Positions 53,897-64,000 of a stretch of DNA of 64,000 nt are shown one piece after another. The stretch covers positions 868,001 to 932,000 of the forward strand of contig JAPEUQ010000013.1 in NCBI GenBank assembly GCA_027946365.1, in the 5' to 3' direction. The stretch comes from Kalmusia sp. IMI 367209 (taxonomy: Eukaryota; Ascomycota; Dothideomycetes; Pleosporales; Didymosphaeriaceae). How positions within the stretch are numbered: the stretch's first letter is position 1; each line of letters begins with the position of its first letter. The position numbers and the translations under genes were made by a program. The notes beneath the pieces are model-generated. The model saw only the letters and a program-made list of their open reading frames with translations. It was not told the DNA's origin and did no database searches.

Positions 53897-55654
53897 CTAG
53901 CGACCTTCTTTGATGCGGACTGCATCTCCGAAGGCTGGGAATGAGGAGCGGAAGGAAGGTCCTAGGCTCCAGTTGTTGAGATTACGGAGATGGCTCTCAA
54001 AGGCAGGATTGATGAGCCACTCATCGTCTTCTTTTGGTAGAGCGCCAAGTGCAGTACCGGGTGTACTGGCAGCCTGGGGTGTTGGCGGACCAGGGGGCGA
54101 GCCAGCATTCACCGCGGTAGAGAACGGGCTCGAGGCTGGAATAGAAGATGTAGCAGACAGCGATGATGCGCGCAGTTTGGACGCTGGGAGCAGGCAGTCG
54201 CGAGGCTCGTAGGGCCAGTTCAAGGAGACTGTTGTGGTAAAAGGAATGAAGAATGTATCAAAGGCTGTGGGCGGCTGGGTAGCAATCAAGCGGTCACGTA
54301 GTTTAGGCCTGAATGCTTGTTAGTCATGACTTCGAGACGATCCGCAGCGTGTAAACTACACGAGATGCAGGCTGCACAAGTTGTAGATAGTCGGCGTCAA
54401 ACTTACCAGGGGACATGGTCGTTCCAGGTCGGATGCGGGACAAACAACTGTGACGGGCGCGGCGTAACCCAATCCGGCAATCTGTCGTAGTTCTCGGCTG
54501 TGGGCTCGATTTGCCAGCGCATGACCAAGAACATGATATAGACGATGGCGACTTGCTCGGGAAGACCACAAATGTCGGGAAAGGTGCGCAGGATGTCCGT
54601 AAACAGCTTTGACAAGGGATGGGCATCGATGTTACGATCCGGATAGACGATGGGGGTGAAGTTGGGATACAGTGGGCCGACCAAAGTCTTGACGGGATCG
54701 CCGGCAGCAGCACGTTGTTGGCGTTCGGTCAGGAAATCGAGCAGAATGGCGTCCAGGGGGCATGTGGTAGGCACATTGCGAGGCAACGTAAGATGCGGCA
54801 CCAGTATGGGTGCGTGGTGGCCCAGTCCGCTGCCCAAGCTGTTCGTAGTGATGGTGGGCGGCGGAGGCGGCGCGGGCAAGTTGGGATCCAAGGCTCGCTG
54901 CTGGCCATTGTTCTCTAGGAGAAAGTCGACGCCCATTCTCTCGTCGAAAGGCATCTCGGGCGATACGTGTGAGGGCCGGTCATGGGGGAATTGGGAGCCT
55001 TCGGCAGACCAGCGGCGCACATGGCTGGTGGGAGGATCGCCCGGAAAGCCCCACGGACGGGCTCCATCGCTGGCGCTGGGCGAGTGCACGCCGTTCTGGG
55101 GAGAGGCGGCGATGTCGCTGAGGGTGGTGTTGAGGGCGCGGGGGTCCTGGGGATGCGAGGCTGGCAGGTGCGGGGGAGCAACGGGAAGGGGCGAGCGGGT
55201 GGCAGCAGCAGCCAGTTCTGTGACGTGTGAGTGCCATTGAGCTCCGTCGAAGCTTCGCCAGGGTTGTGTGCTTACCGGTCAGGCCGTTGGGGCCGCGTAG
55301 GGCGGGCGAGGCGATGGAAACAATGCTCTCCAGCCGCTTGCGCACGTCCTGGAGCTCGTTGTGGACCGCGTCCTTCTCGCGCAGCACCAGCTGGAGGTCG
55401 TGGTACGGCTGCTGGCTCTCGAGGTCCTGGATGCGGCGGTTCAGAGCATCGATCTGGTTCTTGGTACGTTCGCGGATCGCGCGCTGTGCTTCGCGGTCGT
55501 TGGCGCGCTTGCGGGCGAGCTGTTCAGGCGTGAGATTGGCGACGCCGCGCGACGAGGTGCCAGTGCGACGCTTCTTCACAGCCGGCTGTGAGGCGCTGCC
55601 ATCGGTGCCGTCGGCTTGGCCGTCGTCGCCCGGGCTGAGGTCGTCCCCGGCCAT
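53897..55654 (-). CDS. bZIP transcription factor with DUF3425 domain
   Basis: Three exons on the minus strand, 55654-55276, 55217-54407 and 54308-53897, give 533 residues with introns of 58 and 98 nt. A disordered start leads into KKRRTGTSSRGVANLTPEQL and the basic region (ARKRANDREAQRAIRERTKN), followed by a leucine-rich coil (IDALNRRIQDLES, LQDVRKRLESIVSIASPALR). The C-terminal half contains DUF3425 features: a region with LLDFLTERQQRAAAGDPVK, HPLSKLFTDILRTFP and VIYIMFLVMRWQIEPT-like helices. DUF3425 bZIPs are fungal nuclear regulators. The invariant Asn of the basic region aligns with Asp53 here, which is frequent in this subfamily. Divergent from the hydrolase gene, 285 bp away. Confidence 0.92.
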
Positions 55655-55939
55655 CTTATCTGACCCAATCTGGGGCGATGTCCTGGTTGTTGTTAAGCAA
55701 GAGTCGTGTGGTGCATGAAAAGGATCAGGGGCCGAGTCATGAGCAGGAGCCCTTTCGGATTTTGCGGGGAAGCGTACTGCTGTACAATCCCTCGGATAAC
55801 CAATTCCTTGACGCTACCCAGCATAGCGCGACCACCAGTCTGGGGAGCACACGCCTAGTTAAGCACCTGGTAAGTATACTGTCGTGCAAGTCAAACCTCT
55901 GGCAAGACCCTTTCGTTTCCCTCCTCAATCTTCCTCAAC

Positions 55940-57138
55940 ATGGCGGACCAGCAACAGAGCATCTCCTTCGGCAGCAGGGTCGGCATTGCCTCGACGACCC
56001 TGAAAGCTAGTCTGTACATAGGTTAAGCTTCCATAGAGCTCTGCTGATACATTGCTCAGTGCTCGCCGCGTCAGCCCGACTATGGGTGTCGCCGTTCAAG
56101 GGCCAGAACGGCGCCCACAACTACTTCAAGGATGTCATCTTCACCATGATGCGCACCCAGCTGGGTAACCTTGACCTCGCCCAGGAGACGTACACGCGCG
56201 TATCTACGACCGAGACCTACCTCGCTTTCTGCAAGAACAATGGCATTACCCCCGAGAGCGTCACATTGTCCAGTGGCACACAGGCACACTGGATCGGAAA
56301 CAAGGACGCGAAGAGGGTCATCCTCTGGTGTCATGGTGCGAAGCATTGGACCAGTTACGGTACCATCGGCTGACAGAGTACAGGTGGCGGGTACGTCATG
56401 GCAGGCACGCCCGGCCACTTCCAGTACCTCGTGGATATGAAAGACACACTCAACGCACAAGGCTCCGACACTGCCATCCTCTTTCTCGCCTACGGCCTTG
56501 CACCAGAGCACAGATACCCCACCCAATTGACACAAGCCGTAGAAGCCCTGCGATACCTCGTACAGACAACCTGCCGTATCCCGTCAGACATAAGTTTGGG
56601 CGGTGACTCGGCAGGTGGAAACTTGGCCATTGGCTTGTTGTCACACCTCGCACATCCGCATCCCGAAATCCCGGCGTTGCACCTACCCACAAAACTACAT
56701 GCCGCCTTGCTCCTATCGCCTTGGTGCTCGTTCAATACACATACGCGCACATATGAGACAAACGCCGAGAAGGACTGTTTTGATCGGAGACCACTTGAAC
56801 GATGGTCCACTGCTTTTCTAGGTAGCGATTCACCCTTCGCAGGCGATTTCTACAATGAGCCCGTCACAGCCCCGGCATCATGGTGGGAAGGCACAGCCTC
56901 TGTGATTGACGAGGTCCTAATCTGGGGCGGTGGAAATGAAATCTTCCTGGACGGCATTGAGGAATGGACAAACAGGTTTACCAAAGGCTTCAGAGGCCAA
57001 GGGGGCAGAGTCAATGCGGTTATAACACCAAAAGCCGCGCATATGGAGCCCATTCTTGAGTTATTGCTGGGGTACAAAGGCGACAGTGGGACGGGAAGCG
57101 CAAAGGTAATCAAGGACTGGGCAAAAGCGAAGCTGTGA
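55940..57138 (+). CDS. Alpha/beta hydrolase, hormone-sensitive lipase type
   Basis: Three exons, 55940-56021, 56060-56335 and 56384-57138, give 370 residues. Intron 1 is only 38 nt with a GTTAAG donor, intron 2 is 48 nt. The N-terminus (SISFGSRVGIASTTLKASLY) is hydrophobic with no cleaved signal and may anchor in the membrane. HGGG at 119-122 forms the oxyanion hole; GDSAGG with Ser195 is the nucleophile elbow, as in esterases of the HSL group (PF07859). The expected Asp lies in DEVLIWGGGNEIFLDG, and the catalytic His in KAAHMEP. The enzyme should hydrolyse esters of small lipids or acylated metabolites. Divergent from the bZIP gene, sharing about 285 bp. Confidence 0.9.
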
Positions 57139-57405
57139 GGCGTCCTAAGAGTGGCTGTATCTATACGACCTGTATATTTTGTGATGAAACAGAAAATATC
57201 GTAAGGCAAGCGCCCGCTACAAAGGCCTATTTACGCCCGGCAGTATTGCACGTACACCTCTCGTGCGATACGCATGTTCCATAAACAACCTTGTCCTGTG
57301 CCCCAAAAACACAAGGCAGCAGCGTTGATGATAACTCACCGTACGAACATTTTGCCCAGACTACGCTAAATCACGACTGGAGCTCTACGCAATCTTTCTA
57401 CCAAC

Positions 57406-57780
57406 ATGGCTACATCAGCACCCTACGGCCGAATGACACCCACAAACCCGTACAACGACCCTTTTTCCTCTGAGCGTCAACCCCTCCTCCCCCAACACAC
57501 CCAGGCCATATATTCTCAAACTCCACCTCCTTCTCCTCCAGGCTCTCTCACTCACGGCTTTCCCGCTCATCCGTCTTCTGATGACAGCCATACCACAAGC
57601 GATTTAGAAGCGTGCTTCATCTTCCTCCGAACTGCCTTCGTCGTCTTACTCATCATGTATCTCATCCTGGCGTTACTCGAACTAGTTGTTTGTCTGCTCC
57701 TGCCGATTGCGCCGCTTTGGGGAAGTGAGCCGGAGAAGTGCTTGGTGGTCATGTGGGTGCCGTTTTTCCTCTGGATCTGA
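57406..57780 (+). CDS. Small membrane protein, 124 aa
   Basis: Single exon. The N-terminal 65 residues are polar and rich in Pro, Ser and Thr (MTPTNPYNDPFSSERQPLLP), including an SERQPLLP dileucine-like signal that suits endosomal or vacuolar sorting. Then follow one long hydrophobic segment (FIFLRTAFVVLLIMYLIL, then LLELVVCLLLPIAPLW) and a short end with VVMWVPFFLWI. Two membrane spans are possible. No family recognised; the pattern recurs in fungal hypothetical proteins. It lies 267 bases downstream of the hydrolase on the same strand. Confidence 0.65.
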   Translation: MATSAPYGRMTPTNPYNDPFSSERQPLLPQHTQAIYSQTPPPSPPGSLTHGFPAHPSSDDSHTTSDLEACFIFLRTAFVVLLIMYLILALLELVVCLLLPIAPLWGSEPEKCLVVMWVPFFLWI

Positions 57781-58084
57781 GGCGTTTGCGAGAATTGGTG
57801 GGACCAGGGGTTCATAGTAGGAATCTAACGGGATGGAGGAGGATAGAGTGTTTAATGAAATTTGTCGTTTGGAGGAGTCAAGATGAAAGCAGCTGATTGC
57901 AGACGAAGGTCTACTAATAGCAGACAAACACAAGCTCACGCTCGTTTTCAGCAACATGTGGTCGTACACTGAGCTTGACAGCAAGCACAGGAAACATAAT
58001 AAAGGAAAAGAAAGGTACAAGTTAGACTACAAAACGCTGTCACAGACAAGACACTTCCCGGAAACCATTAATACCACGAGCACA
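57781..58084. other. Short intergenic stretch
   Basis: These 304 bases hold no supported feature. An in-frame ATG at 57956 could extend the next gene by 43 codons. Confidence 0.35.
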
Positions 58085-58528
58085 ATGTTGTCCGACGCGC
58101 TGCAAGAACACATCTACAACCTTCTCCTCCCGCACCGGTTTTCTCACGGCAACCCCAGGTACAACAATGACCCCGCCATGCTGATACACGATGCGCTTGC
58201 GAACACGGCCAACAAAGTCAGCTTCATGATCAAATGCAATTCCAAATACGACGGAAACCCAAGCAGTATTTCCATCATCTCCCAGACCGTCAACCACGCG
58301 CCTTGCTTCGCGATCGTACTCCATGCAGCCGGCACTACCGAGATAATCATCCTTCTACGTGGTTCGCCCTATAGCATGGGGCTAGGCGGACTCATCTCAG
58401 CAGTCGATCATGTTCTTGCTAAGAAATTCGGAGAATGGATGAAGAAGTTGGAGGGTGTTGCTTCGGAGTCAGACTCGCATGACATCTGGTTGTCGCCGTT
58501 TGAGGTGGCGTTCAAGACGAAGCTATGA
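58085..58528 (+). CDS. Small hypothetical protein, 147 aa
   Basis: Single exon; I choose the ATG at 58085 because the 43 codons from the alternative ATG at 57956 are Lys-rich and less protein-like. The protein has SDALQEHIYNLLLPHRFSHG, a mixed alpha/beta body (ISIISQTVNHAPCFAIVLHA, TEIIILLRGSPYSMGLGGLI) and a helical end (HVLAKKFGEWMKKLEG). No signal peptide or membrane span. I do not recognise a family. It is probably cytosolic. Confidence 0.55.
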   Translation: MLSDALQEHIYNLLLPHRFSHGNPRYNNDPAMLIHDALANTANKVSFMIKCNSKYDGNPSSISIISQTVNHAPCFAIVLHAAGTTEIIILLRGSPYSMGLGGLISAVDHVLAKKFGEWMKKLEGVASESDSHDIWLSPFEVAFKTKL

Positions 58529-59269
58529 AGGGGACGAACGTTGGAATTGAAGGACGTTAGGAAAGGATGGGTGAGGGGAATATGTGCGGTGGGGTTGCAT
58601 CGGGGATTTGTTGTACAAGAGGCTCGTCCATGTAGACCTTTCATACATATAGCATTCCTTGATCTATTTCGGAAGGTATTGAGTATGCTCCAATTTTTCT
58701 GTGCGCTCATTTAGTAATGGCAAATGGACTAAGATACATATTCTCGTCGATGGTCCTCCATCCGTCCTACACATTACGTCCTTCAACTTTACCCGCTGTG
58801 CACGATCTTGTACTAAGTCCGCAGGATCGTAAGTGTCTCGACATAGCATGTTCACAATGAGAGACTTCGTACGATGTACTTTTTGAATACGTGATTCTAG
58901 CCCCCACCGCATAATCTGTCATCGAATGCTTTGGATGTGTAATATCGCTTGGCCTACCCAGTCCCTGTGAGGAATTCACCAACCAAGAAAAGTGGAGTGG
59001 ATGTTCAGCCCCAACCAAGGGACCAAGAGGACGCAGGAGAACTCTGCCGATTCCTTTCGCTAAGCATTCGGTGCAATTCGTCAAGCGCGGCTTTTGTGTA
59101 ACTTGAGCGGGGCGAAAGATTACTCGTGGCATCTGTAAGTAAGACGAGGCGTATTCGCTGATGGGTTCCCGCAGGCTAAATAGAAACTCGCCAGCGCCCT
59201 ACCACGCGGACGGGATGCTCTAGCATTTCTTACGAAAGCAAGTCGTCAATTTTTTTTTATCATGAGAGG
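58529..59269. other. Gene-free intergenic stretch
   Basis: These 741 bases contain a T-run at about 59251-59258 just before the next start. No gene, RNA or repeat recognised. Confidence 0.4.
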
Positions 59270-60651
59270 ATGGCTCTTAGGTGGGAGGGCTACCAACCTC
59301 ACTTTTTCGTCCTTTCGATTGTATTCCCAATCCTCGCGACGGTAGCTGTGGCATTGAGGTTCAAGGCGCGGCGGTACGCGAACCAGGGACTTCAAGCGGA
59401 TGATTGGCTGATTCTTGCGGCCCTGGTAATTATGCACCGAAAGTTTTAGAGAGCTGGGCTGAGTAGCGGAGGTCTTCTGCTATGGATGGTGTATAGATGC
59501 CGTGATTGGTATGCGAAAGCTGCTTCGCTGAGGAAGAGATCGCTCACTTCGATGTAGCGTCGCAGATTGGTTATTTGGGAGGGCATATGCGCTTCACCCC
59601 AGATGGCTTGCCTATTCCGACTGGCAATGGGGAAGTTTTTGGCAAGGTAAGCCATAAGTCGTTGTTCTGTTCGCGTCGCGGAGCTGACTCTAATTGATCA
59701 GACAGTATTCGTTGCCGGCGTCCTCATCACACCTACCTTAGGCCTCATGAAGCTCAGTATCGCATTCTTGTACAAACGCATCTTTGCAACCTATCAGTTT
59801 GAGCGGCTTTCGTGGGTAGTCATTGCCCTGCTGATCGCATGGACAATCTCGGGAACACTGGCTGCGATCTGTAAGCCCCATTAGCAAAGCTCGAGTCAGC
59901 AAACATTGATTCTTGCAGTCGCCTGCTGGCCAGTTGAGAGTCATTGGAAGGCCGACACCGGTGCGAAATGCGTTGATATGAGAGCTCTGTATTTCTCAGG
60001 CGTCATCATCAACACTGTGAGCGATTGTAAGACCTTGCAACTGTCGTGTGAGCATAATCCATCTCACAAAGCGCTAGTCATTGTCATACTTGTTCCCATA
60101 TTCAACGTCTGGCACCTTCAAATGCCGCTCCGCCGCAAGATTGGTGTCTGTCTTATCTTCGCGGTAGGCGGTTTCGTCATCGTAACCGGTATACTGCGTA
60201 TGGTCTTCCTCATTGAAGTCTACGCTGTGCTACAACCCCCTCTGTTTTACGACTACACTTGTAAGCCACAGCCTCATTCATATTCTGTCTATGTAAAATT
60301 AACACGTACAAAGACAAAATGGCACCCACAATGGTCTGGACCATCGTTGAAATCAATCTCGGCGTAATATGCGCGTGTTTACCTATGATGCGAGTGGTGT
60401 GGAAGCAATCCCGACTGAGTGGCAGCGTAGGATCGCTGCTCTTCAGAGTAGGAGTTACTTCGCGCGAAACACAAGGAGAGGGCTCTTATCCTTCTTTTGT
60501 CAAGAGATATGATGGAGTAGAGAGAGCACGGTCGGAAAGGAGTGATGCATCTCTGAGGCCTGCCTTCGGGAAGCACGATGATGGGATCTACGAGGACATA
60601 GTGATGGATCCAATGGGGGAGGAGACAAGAAGGTCTTTCGAGGCTGCATAA
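59270..60651 (+). CDS. Rhodopsin-domain (Pth11-like) fungal membrane protein, possibly broken
   Basis: Start ATG at 59270. Exon 1 runs to about 59439 (HFFVLSIVFPILATVAVALRF, then DDWLILAAL). Later exons are clear: ...-59646, 59702-59870, 59919-60026, 60078-60260 and 60314-60651, all with GT...AG introns. They read VFVAGVLITPTLGLMKLSIAFLYKRIF, WVVIALLIAWTISGTLAAI, YFSGVIINTVSDFIVILVP and so on to a polar tail ending RSFEAA. This is the seven-helix fungal rhodopsin domain (PF20684). The stretch 59440-59590, which should hold helix 2 (GGLLLWMVY), does not join its neighbours in frame with any standard intron I tried. Either an unusual splice site or a small indel. Family proteins are orphan plasma-membrane receptors or proteins of unknown role. 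Confidence 0.7.
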
Positions 60652-61142
60652 TCTCAGCTTTGTTCTCAGGTAGACTTAGGTGTTGACTTAGGTAGTATGT
60701 GATATCAACAACGTGCCTAAACACATACATGCAGAACTTCAATGTGCTCATCATCAACCAAGCATCACTTCTTCTACGCTAGAACAACTTTTCGAGCCTA
60801 CCACCCTTCAAGTACGACTGCAAACCTATGAGTTGTTATCTGAGCATCTGAATACAGCTGCCGATATCACATGTGTAATAATAATAGTCTTGATGTCGAA
60901 ATACTTTCACTTTCACATTGACACCCACACTATCTCCCACCATCGCCAACCTTATCCTAGAACGCCACCATTGGAATGCCAAACGCCCTATGCACGAGTG
61001 GTATACCGACCCACCGGCCTACCATGACCCCTTGACAAATGTGAGCACGAAGCAAAAAGAGAAGAAGTAAAGTTAAACATATCGTCAACAGGTAGACATA
61101 GCCATCATTAACCTCCTCGCAAGGACACGTAGGAATTACCCT
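60652..61142. other. Convergent intergenic stretch
   Basis: These 491 bases lie between convergent genes and probably hold their 3' untranslated ends. No feature recognised. Confidence 0.4.
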
Positions 61143-64000
61143 CTAATCACCCAGCAGGCTCTCCCTCTCCGCCTCGTCGACAGCACTCTCCCCATCCCCA
61201 TTGACCTGCTCTTCCACCTCCGCGCCTGCCTCAACATCCGCCATCTCCTCGTCTTCAATCTCATCTTGAACTTCATCTTCCTCGCTACCATCTTCGACAA
61301 CAATTGCTTTGCTCTTCGCGGCTTTTGCGGACTCCTTAGTATGTGCCTTCTTTCCACTTTTGCCTTTGGCATGCTTGTCGATGTCAAGATGGCCGATAAC
61401 TTCTTTCCAACTGTGTGTCAGCTTGGCTTTGTTCCGCTCTAACCGCGTCCGCACAGTCTTCTCGTCGTTGGAATCAAGAGATCCGACTTGGATACCGTGT
61501 ACGATGCGGCTGCCAAACGTACAGAGACGCTCCTCAGCAAGAAGAGCACGGATCTGTTTCTGATTCTGTAACTGTTCGTCGTCACCCTCGTCGTCACTGC
61601 TCTCTGGCTCATCATCGTCATCGATAGGATCATCATCAATTTCGGGTCCTTCCAAGCGCTTCCTGAGACGCTTTGCAAGATTGTTCTCCAAAGCAGTCAG
61701 GATTTGCAGGAGCATCCTAACGGTCTTTCCATCGATTTCTTGGCACAGCGCCTCCCAGTCGTCGATCGCCTCTTCGACGGGGCGACCATTTGGCTTCTTG
61801 GTACCCTTAGCTACTCTGGTCGTCATAGCTTTCAATGCTCGGAACAAGTTGTACAGATCGAGTAAGAGGTCCGCTGCTTCGACCCTCAGCTCATCTGCGC
61901 CTTTCCTACTCTCGATCACTCGCATGAGCGCAATGATGCAAGCATCTCTCCGCTCCGTGACTACTGTAAGTTCAGCATCAGGTATCCGCGTGCCAGCTTC
62001 TATGTGCGTTGAGAAATGCCTACACTTCCAGAGAAAGTAAGGTAACATCAACGACATAGTATGACGAACAAGCGCATCCTCGGCTTCGTCAACCTCGTTA
62101 TCTAGGTCATCAGCGGGAACGCCCCGATCGAGAATTTGAAGTAGAGATGATATAGGCGGAGTGCTTAGTACTGCATGCTTCTGGTTCTTCGTCCTCGATT
62201 TTGTTGGGGCAGGTATTTGGTCGAGGACAGCCGGTTCTGAGGCCTTCGCCAGTTCTGACATTTTCAAAATGATGCTAGAGACGCCAGCGAGGATGTTCTG
62301 CTCGACGCCTCCCCGAGTTGAAAGGTCTCGTCCGCGTCGCAACGCGTCGAAGGTCCCCGATAGATCGTCCCACAGAGCTTGAGTCTTGCTATCGACAAGC
62401 TCCCTTAGTTCATCGTTGCCTAAAGCATGTAGTATTGAGCCTATGGCTTCACCTAGAACACGCTCGCTGTGGTGAGTCAGAAATTGTTTGTTGATATCGT
62501 CGAGCAGCGCCGTTAGAGCAGTATTCTGCCGCAATTCCTGAAACACGTCTAAGTTGAGCTCGCGCTCGAGACGAAGGCACAAGGCTGCAGCTTCTGGTAA
62601 AGCGCCGAACTTCTTTAGTAATTGAGGTATGAGAATCGTCAACTTCTTCGCTGTCTCCTCTTGCTCTGCTTGATCCGAAATGCGTTGCGCCTTTGTCTTT
62701 TTCTTATCTTTCTGGGCCTCAGCTAGCCGCTGCAGTCGTATCCGTACTGTGGCATTGAGGATGTCGAGAAGCGCTGTTTCTTCATGCTCCTCCAGCTTGC
62801 AGTTCCGCCGAAGCATAGCCTCGGCATCATCGCCCGCAACATCTGTAGAGGTCTGTGAATGATCGTACAGCAGATAGCCTGCCAATACTTCCCAAGATCG
62901 AATCTCTGGAACAGCATCGTACAACGCTTGAGCAGCCAGTGAGAATCGCGATTCAATTCCCGCTGCTACCAAGCCGAGCTCAGTACCGTACGGCGTGACT
63001 CGCTCAATTTGGGAGGGTAGCCCAGTGTCTTCATCGTAAGACAACAACTGTTCGGCAAGGCACTTCATCTTCAACCACTCTAACCTCGGATTTTCATATT
63101 CTTCGTCGTCTGGTTGAGCGAGTGCTTCATCAAGGGCCTCCTGTCCGCCCATGTCTTCAATGATGAGATCGTAGGCACCATTAACGTTCTCAGCAAAGAA
63201 TCCAACAACAGCCTTGCGCACTTTCGGTTCTGAATCGAAAATGAGCTTCCCCACAGTGTCGATATCGTCAGGCTCTAAGAACCCAGCTTCTCGCAAGATG
63301 TCAAGAAGTTCAACTGCGCTAGCGCGGATATTGGTATGCGCATCGCGAGTTGCTATTTCGACGATGCGAGCTCTGAAGCGCTCTGTAAAAGTCTTGAGCC
63401 CAGCAAGCTTCTCCTTGTCGCTGTATAGCTTTGCAAGCTGCTTCAAAACTTCAGCACGGGTGCCCTCATTAGTGTCAGAGAGGATCCAGCCTAAATATCT
63501 CAGATGTTGGCCGTCGAAGAACTTGTCCGGGTATATCATAATCCACTCAGTCAATGCTTCACAGCATTCGACTCTAACTTTTGGATCCACGTCGCGATAT
63601 CGGTGGACATAGACCGTATCGAACCAATCCGTGATTAGTGCCTTTACATGCTCCAACTTCTGATTGAGTTCGTTTACCTCTTGGTCAATGGTGGTCAAAC
63701 GCGACTTGTTGGCGCGTGACTTCTTCGCTTCCGTCTCCTTTTGACGCATCATCTTTGCTGTGTTTTCCGCAATGTCGCTTGCGATCCTACACAAGCCAGA
63801 AGTGACACCCAGAGCGACCAAGGTGCTTGTATGACGAAAAGGACGGTTTGTTGCGGAAGACATGGTGCAGATCCACACCTGTATGTTCTCCATAAGCTGA
63901 TTATCCTCGTACATAAGCCCTGTCTGGGCAATGGTTCGAACTAATGCGACGAAGAATTCATGTAGCGCGTTCCGAAAAGCAGCGGCGCCTTTCGCCTTTG
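61143..64000 (-). CDS. Cohesin subunit Scc3 (STAG/SA), 5' end cut by window edge
   Basis: One open frame runs on the minus strand from beyond the right edge to the stop at 61143, giving 951 visible residues. The stretch upstream of Met at 63914 continues in frame (AFRNALHEFFVALVRTIAQT), so the true start lies outside the window. The STAG domain (ENIQVWICTMSSATNRPFRH, then TLVALGV) is followed by the stromalin conservative domain (YVHRYRDVDPKVRVECCEAL, then TEWI...FFDGQHLRYLGWILSD). HEAT-like helices fill the middle, and the C-terminus is acidic (EDGSEEDEVQDEIEDEEMAD). Scc3 binds the Scc1 kleisin in the cohesin ring, which holds sister chromatids together and shapes loops, in the nucleus. No intron is needed in the visible part. 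Confidence 0.95.
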   Translation of the reverse strand, partial: KAKGAAAFRNALHEFFVALVRTIAQTGLMYEDNQLMENIQVWICTMSSATNRPFRHTSTLVALGVTSGLCRIASDIAENTAKMMRQKETEAKKSRANKSRLTTIDQEVNELNQKLEHVKALITDWFDTVYVHRYRDVDPKVRVECCEALTEWIMIYPDKFFDGQHLRYLGWILSDTNEGTRAEVLKQLAKLYSDKEKLAGLKTFTERFRARIVEIATRDAHTNIRASAVELLDILREAGFLEPDDIDTVGKLIFDSEPKVRKAVVGFFAENVNGAYDLIIEDMGGQEALDEALAQPDDEEYENPRLEWLKMKCLAEQLLSYDEDTGLPSQIERVTPYGTELGLVAAGIESRFSLAAQALYDAVPEIRSWEVLAGYLLYDHSQTSTDVAGDDAEAMLRRNCKLEEHEETALLDILNATVRIRLQRLAEAQKDKKKTKAQRISDQAEQEETAKKLTILIPQLLKKFGALPEAAALCLRLERELNLDVFQELRQNTALTALLDDINKQFLTHHSERVLGEAIGSILHALGNDELRELVDSKTQALWDDLSGTFDALRRGRDLSTRGGVEQNILAGVSSIILKMSELAKASEPAVLDQIPAPTKSRTKNQKHAVLSTPPISSLLQILDRGVPADDLDNEVDEAEDALVRHTMSLMLPYFLWKCRHFSTHIEAGTRIPDAELTVVTERRDACIIALMRVIESRKGADELRVEAADLLLDLYNLFRALKAMTTRVAKGTKKPNGRPVEEAIDDWEALCQEIDGKTVRMLLQILTALENNLAKRLRKRLEGPEIDDDPIDDDDEPESSDDEGDDEQLQNQKQIRALLAEERLCTFGSRIVHGIQVGSLDSNDEKTVRTRLERNKAKLTHSWKEVIGHLDIDKHAKGKSGKKAHTKESAKAAKSKAIVVEDGSEEDEVQDEIEDEEMADVEAGAEVEEQVNGDGESAVDEAERESLLGD

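Overview
This window looks like nuclear DNA of a filamentous ascomycete, most likely a Dothideomycete of the Pleosporales type. The genes are single, mostly unlinked and on both strands. Introns are short (about 40-110 nt) with GT...AG ends, and the repertoire is typical: an AA9 polysaccharide monooxygenase, a GPI-anchored wall protein, a DUF3176 membrane protein, a Pth11-like rhodopsin-domain protein, a DUF3425 bZIP factor and a HAL-type kinase. I saw no operon, CRISPR array, rRNA gene, convincing tRNA gene or intact transposon. The species call is inference from gene style only.

Left part (1-13.4 kb): a protein with a trypsin-like signature cut by the left edge, a two-exon membrane-tailed protein, a GPI-anchored wall protein, an AA9 LPMO, an NmrA-like NAD(P)-binding protein, an eight-exon TmpA-like membrane flavoprotein and a bacterial-type poly(ADP-ribose) glycohydrolase (PARG). 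Middle-left (13.8-31 kb): CAND1, sharing a divergent promoter with a mitochondrial-type protein; a PLAC8 protein; a DUF3176 membrane protein whose frame breaks in a run of five Gs; a small unknown protein; an O-methyltransferase; and an allantoate-permease-type MFS transporter. Middle (31-45 kb): a CCDC97-like protein and a membrane spermidine-synthase-fold protein share a promoter; a gene-free stretch of about 5.2 kb leads into a HAL-type kinase with uORFs just upstream; then a small lysine-rich protein.

Right part (45-64 kb): a small secreted four-cysteine protein (effector-like), a divergent FAD-monooxygenase/cytochrome P450 pair, a predicted acyltransferase-like protein, a decayed gene of unknown family at 52.7-53.7 kb, a DUF3425 bZIP factor divergent from an HSL-type alpha/beta hydrolase, two small unknown proteins, a rhodopsin-domain membrane protein whose early exons do not splice cleanly, and the cohesin subunit Scc3, which runs off the right edge.

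Housekeeping genes (CAND1, cohesin, CCDC97-like, the kinase) are interleaved with secreted, transport and oxidative genes likely to vary between species. The best leads are the two unlisted relics of coding sequence, the single-base frame break in the DUF3176 gene, the broken-looking rhodopsin gene, the effector candidate, the FMO/P450 pair and the edge-truncated protease-like protein. I found no clear new multi-gene system.
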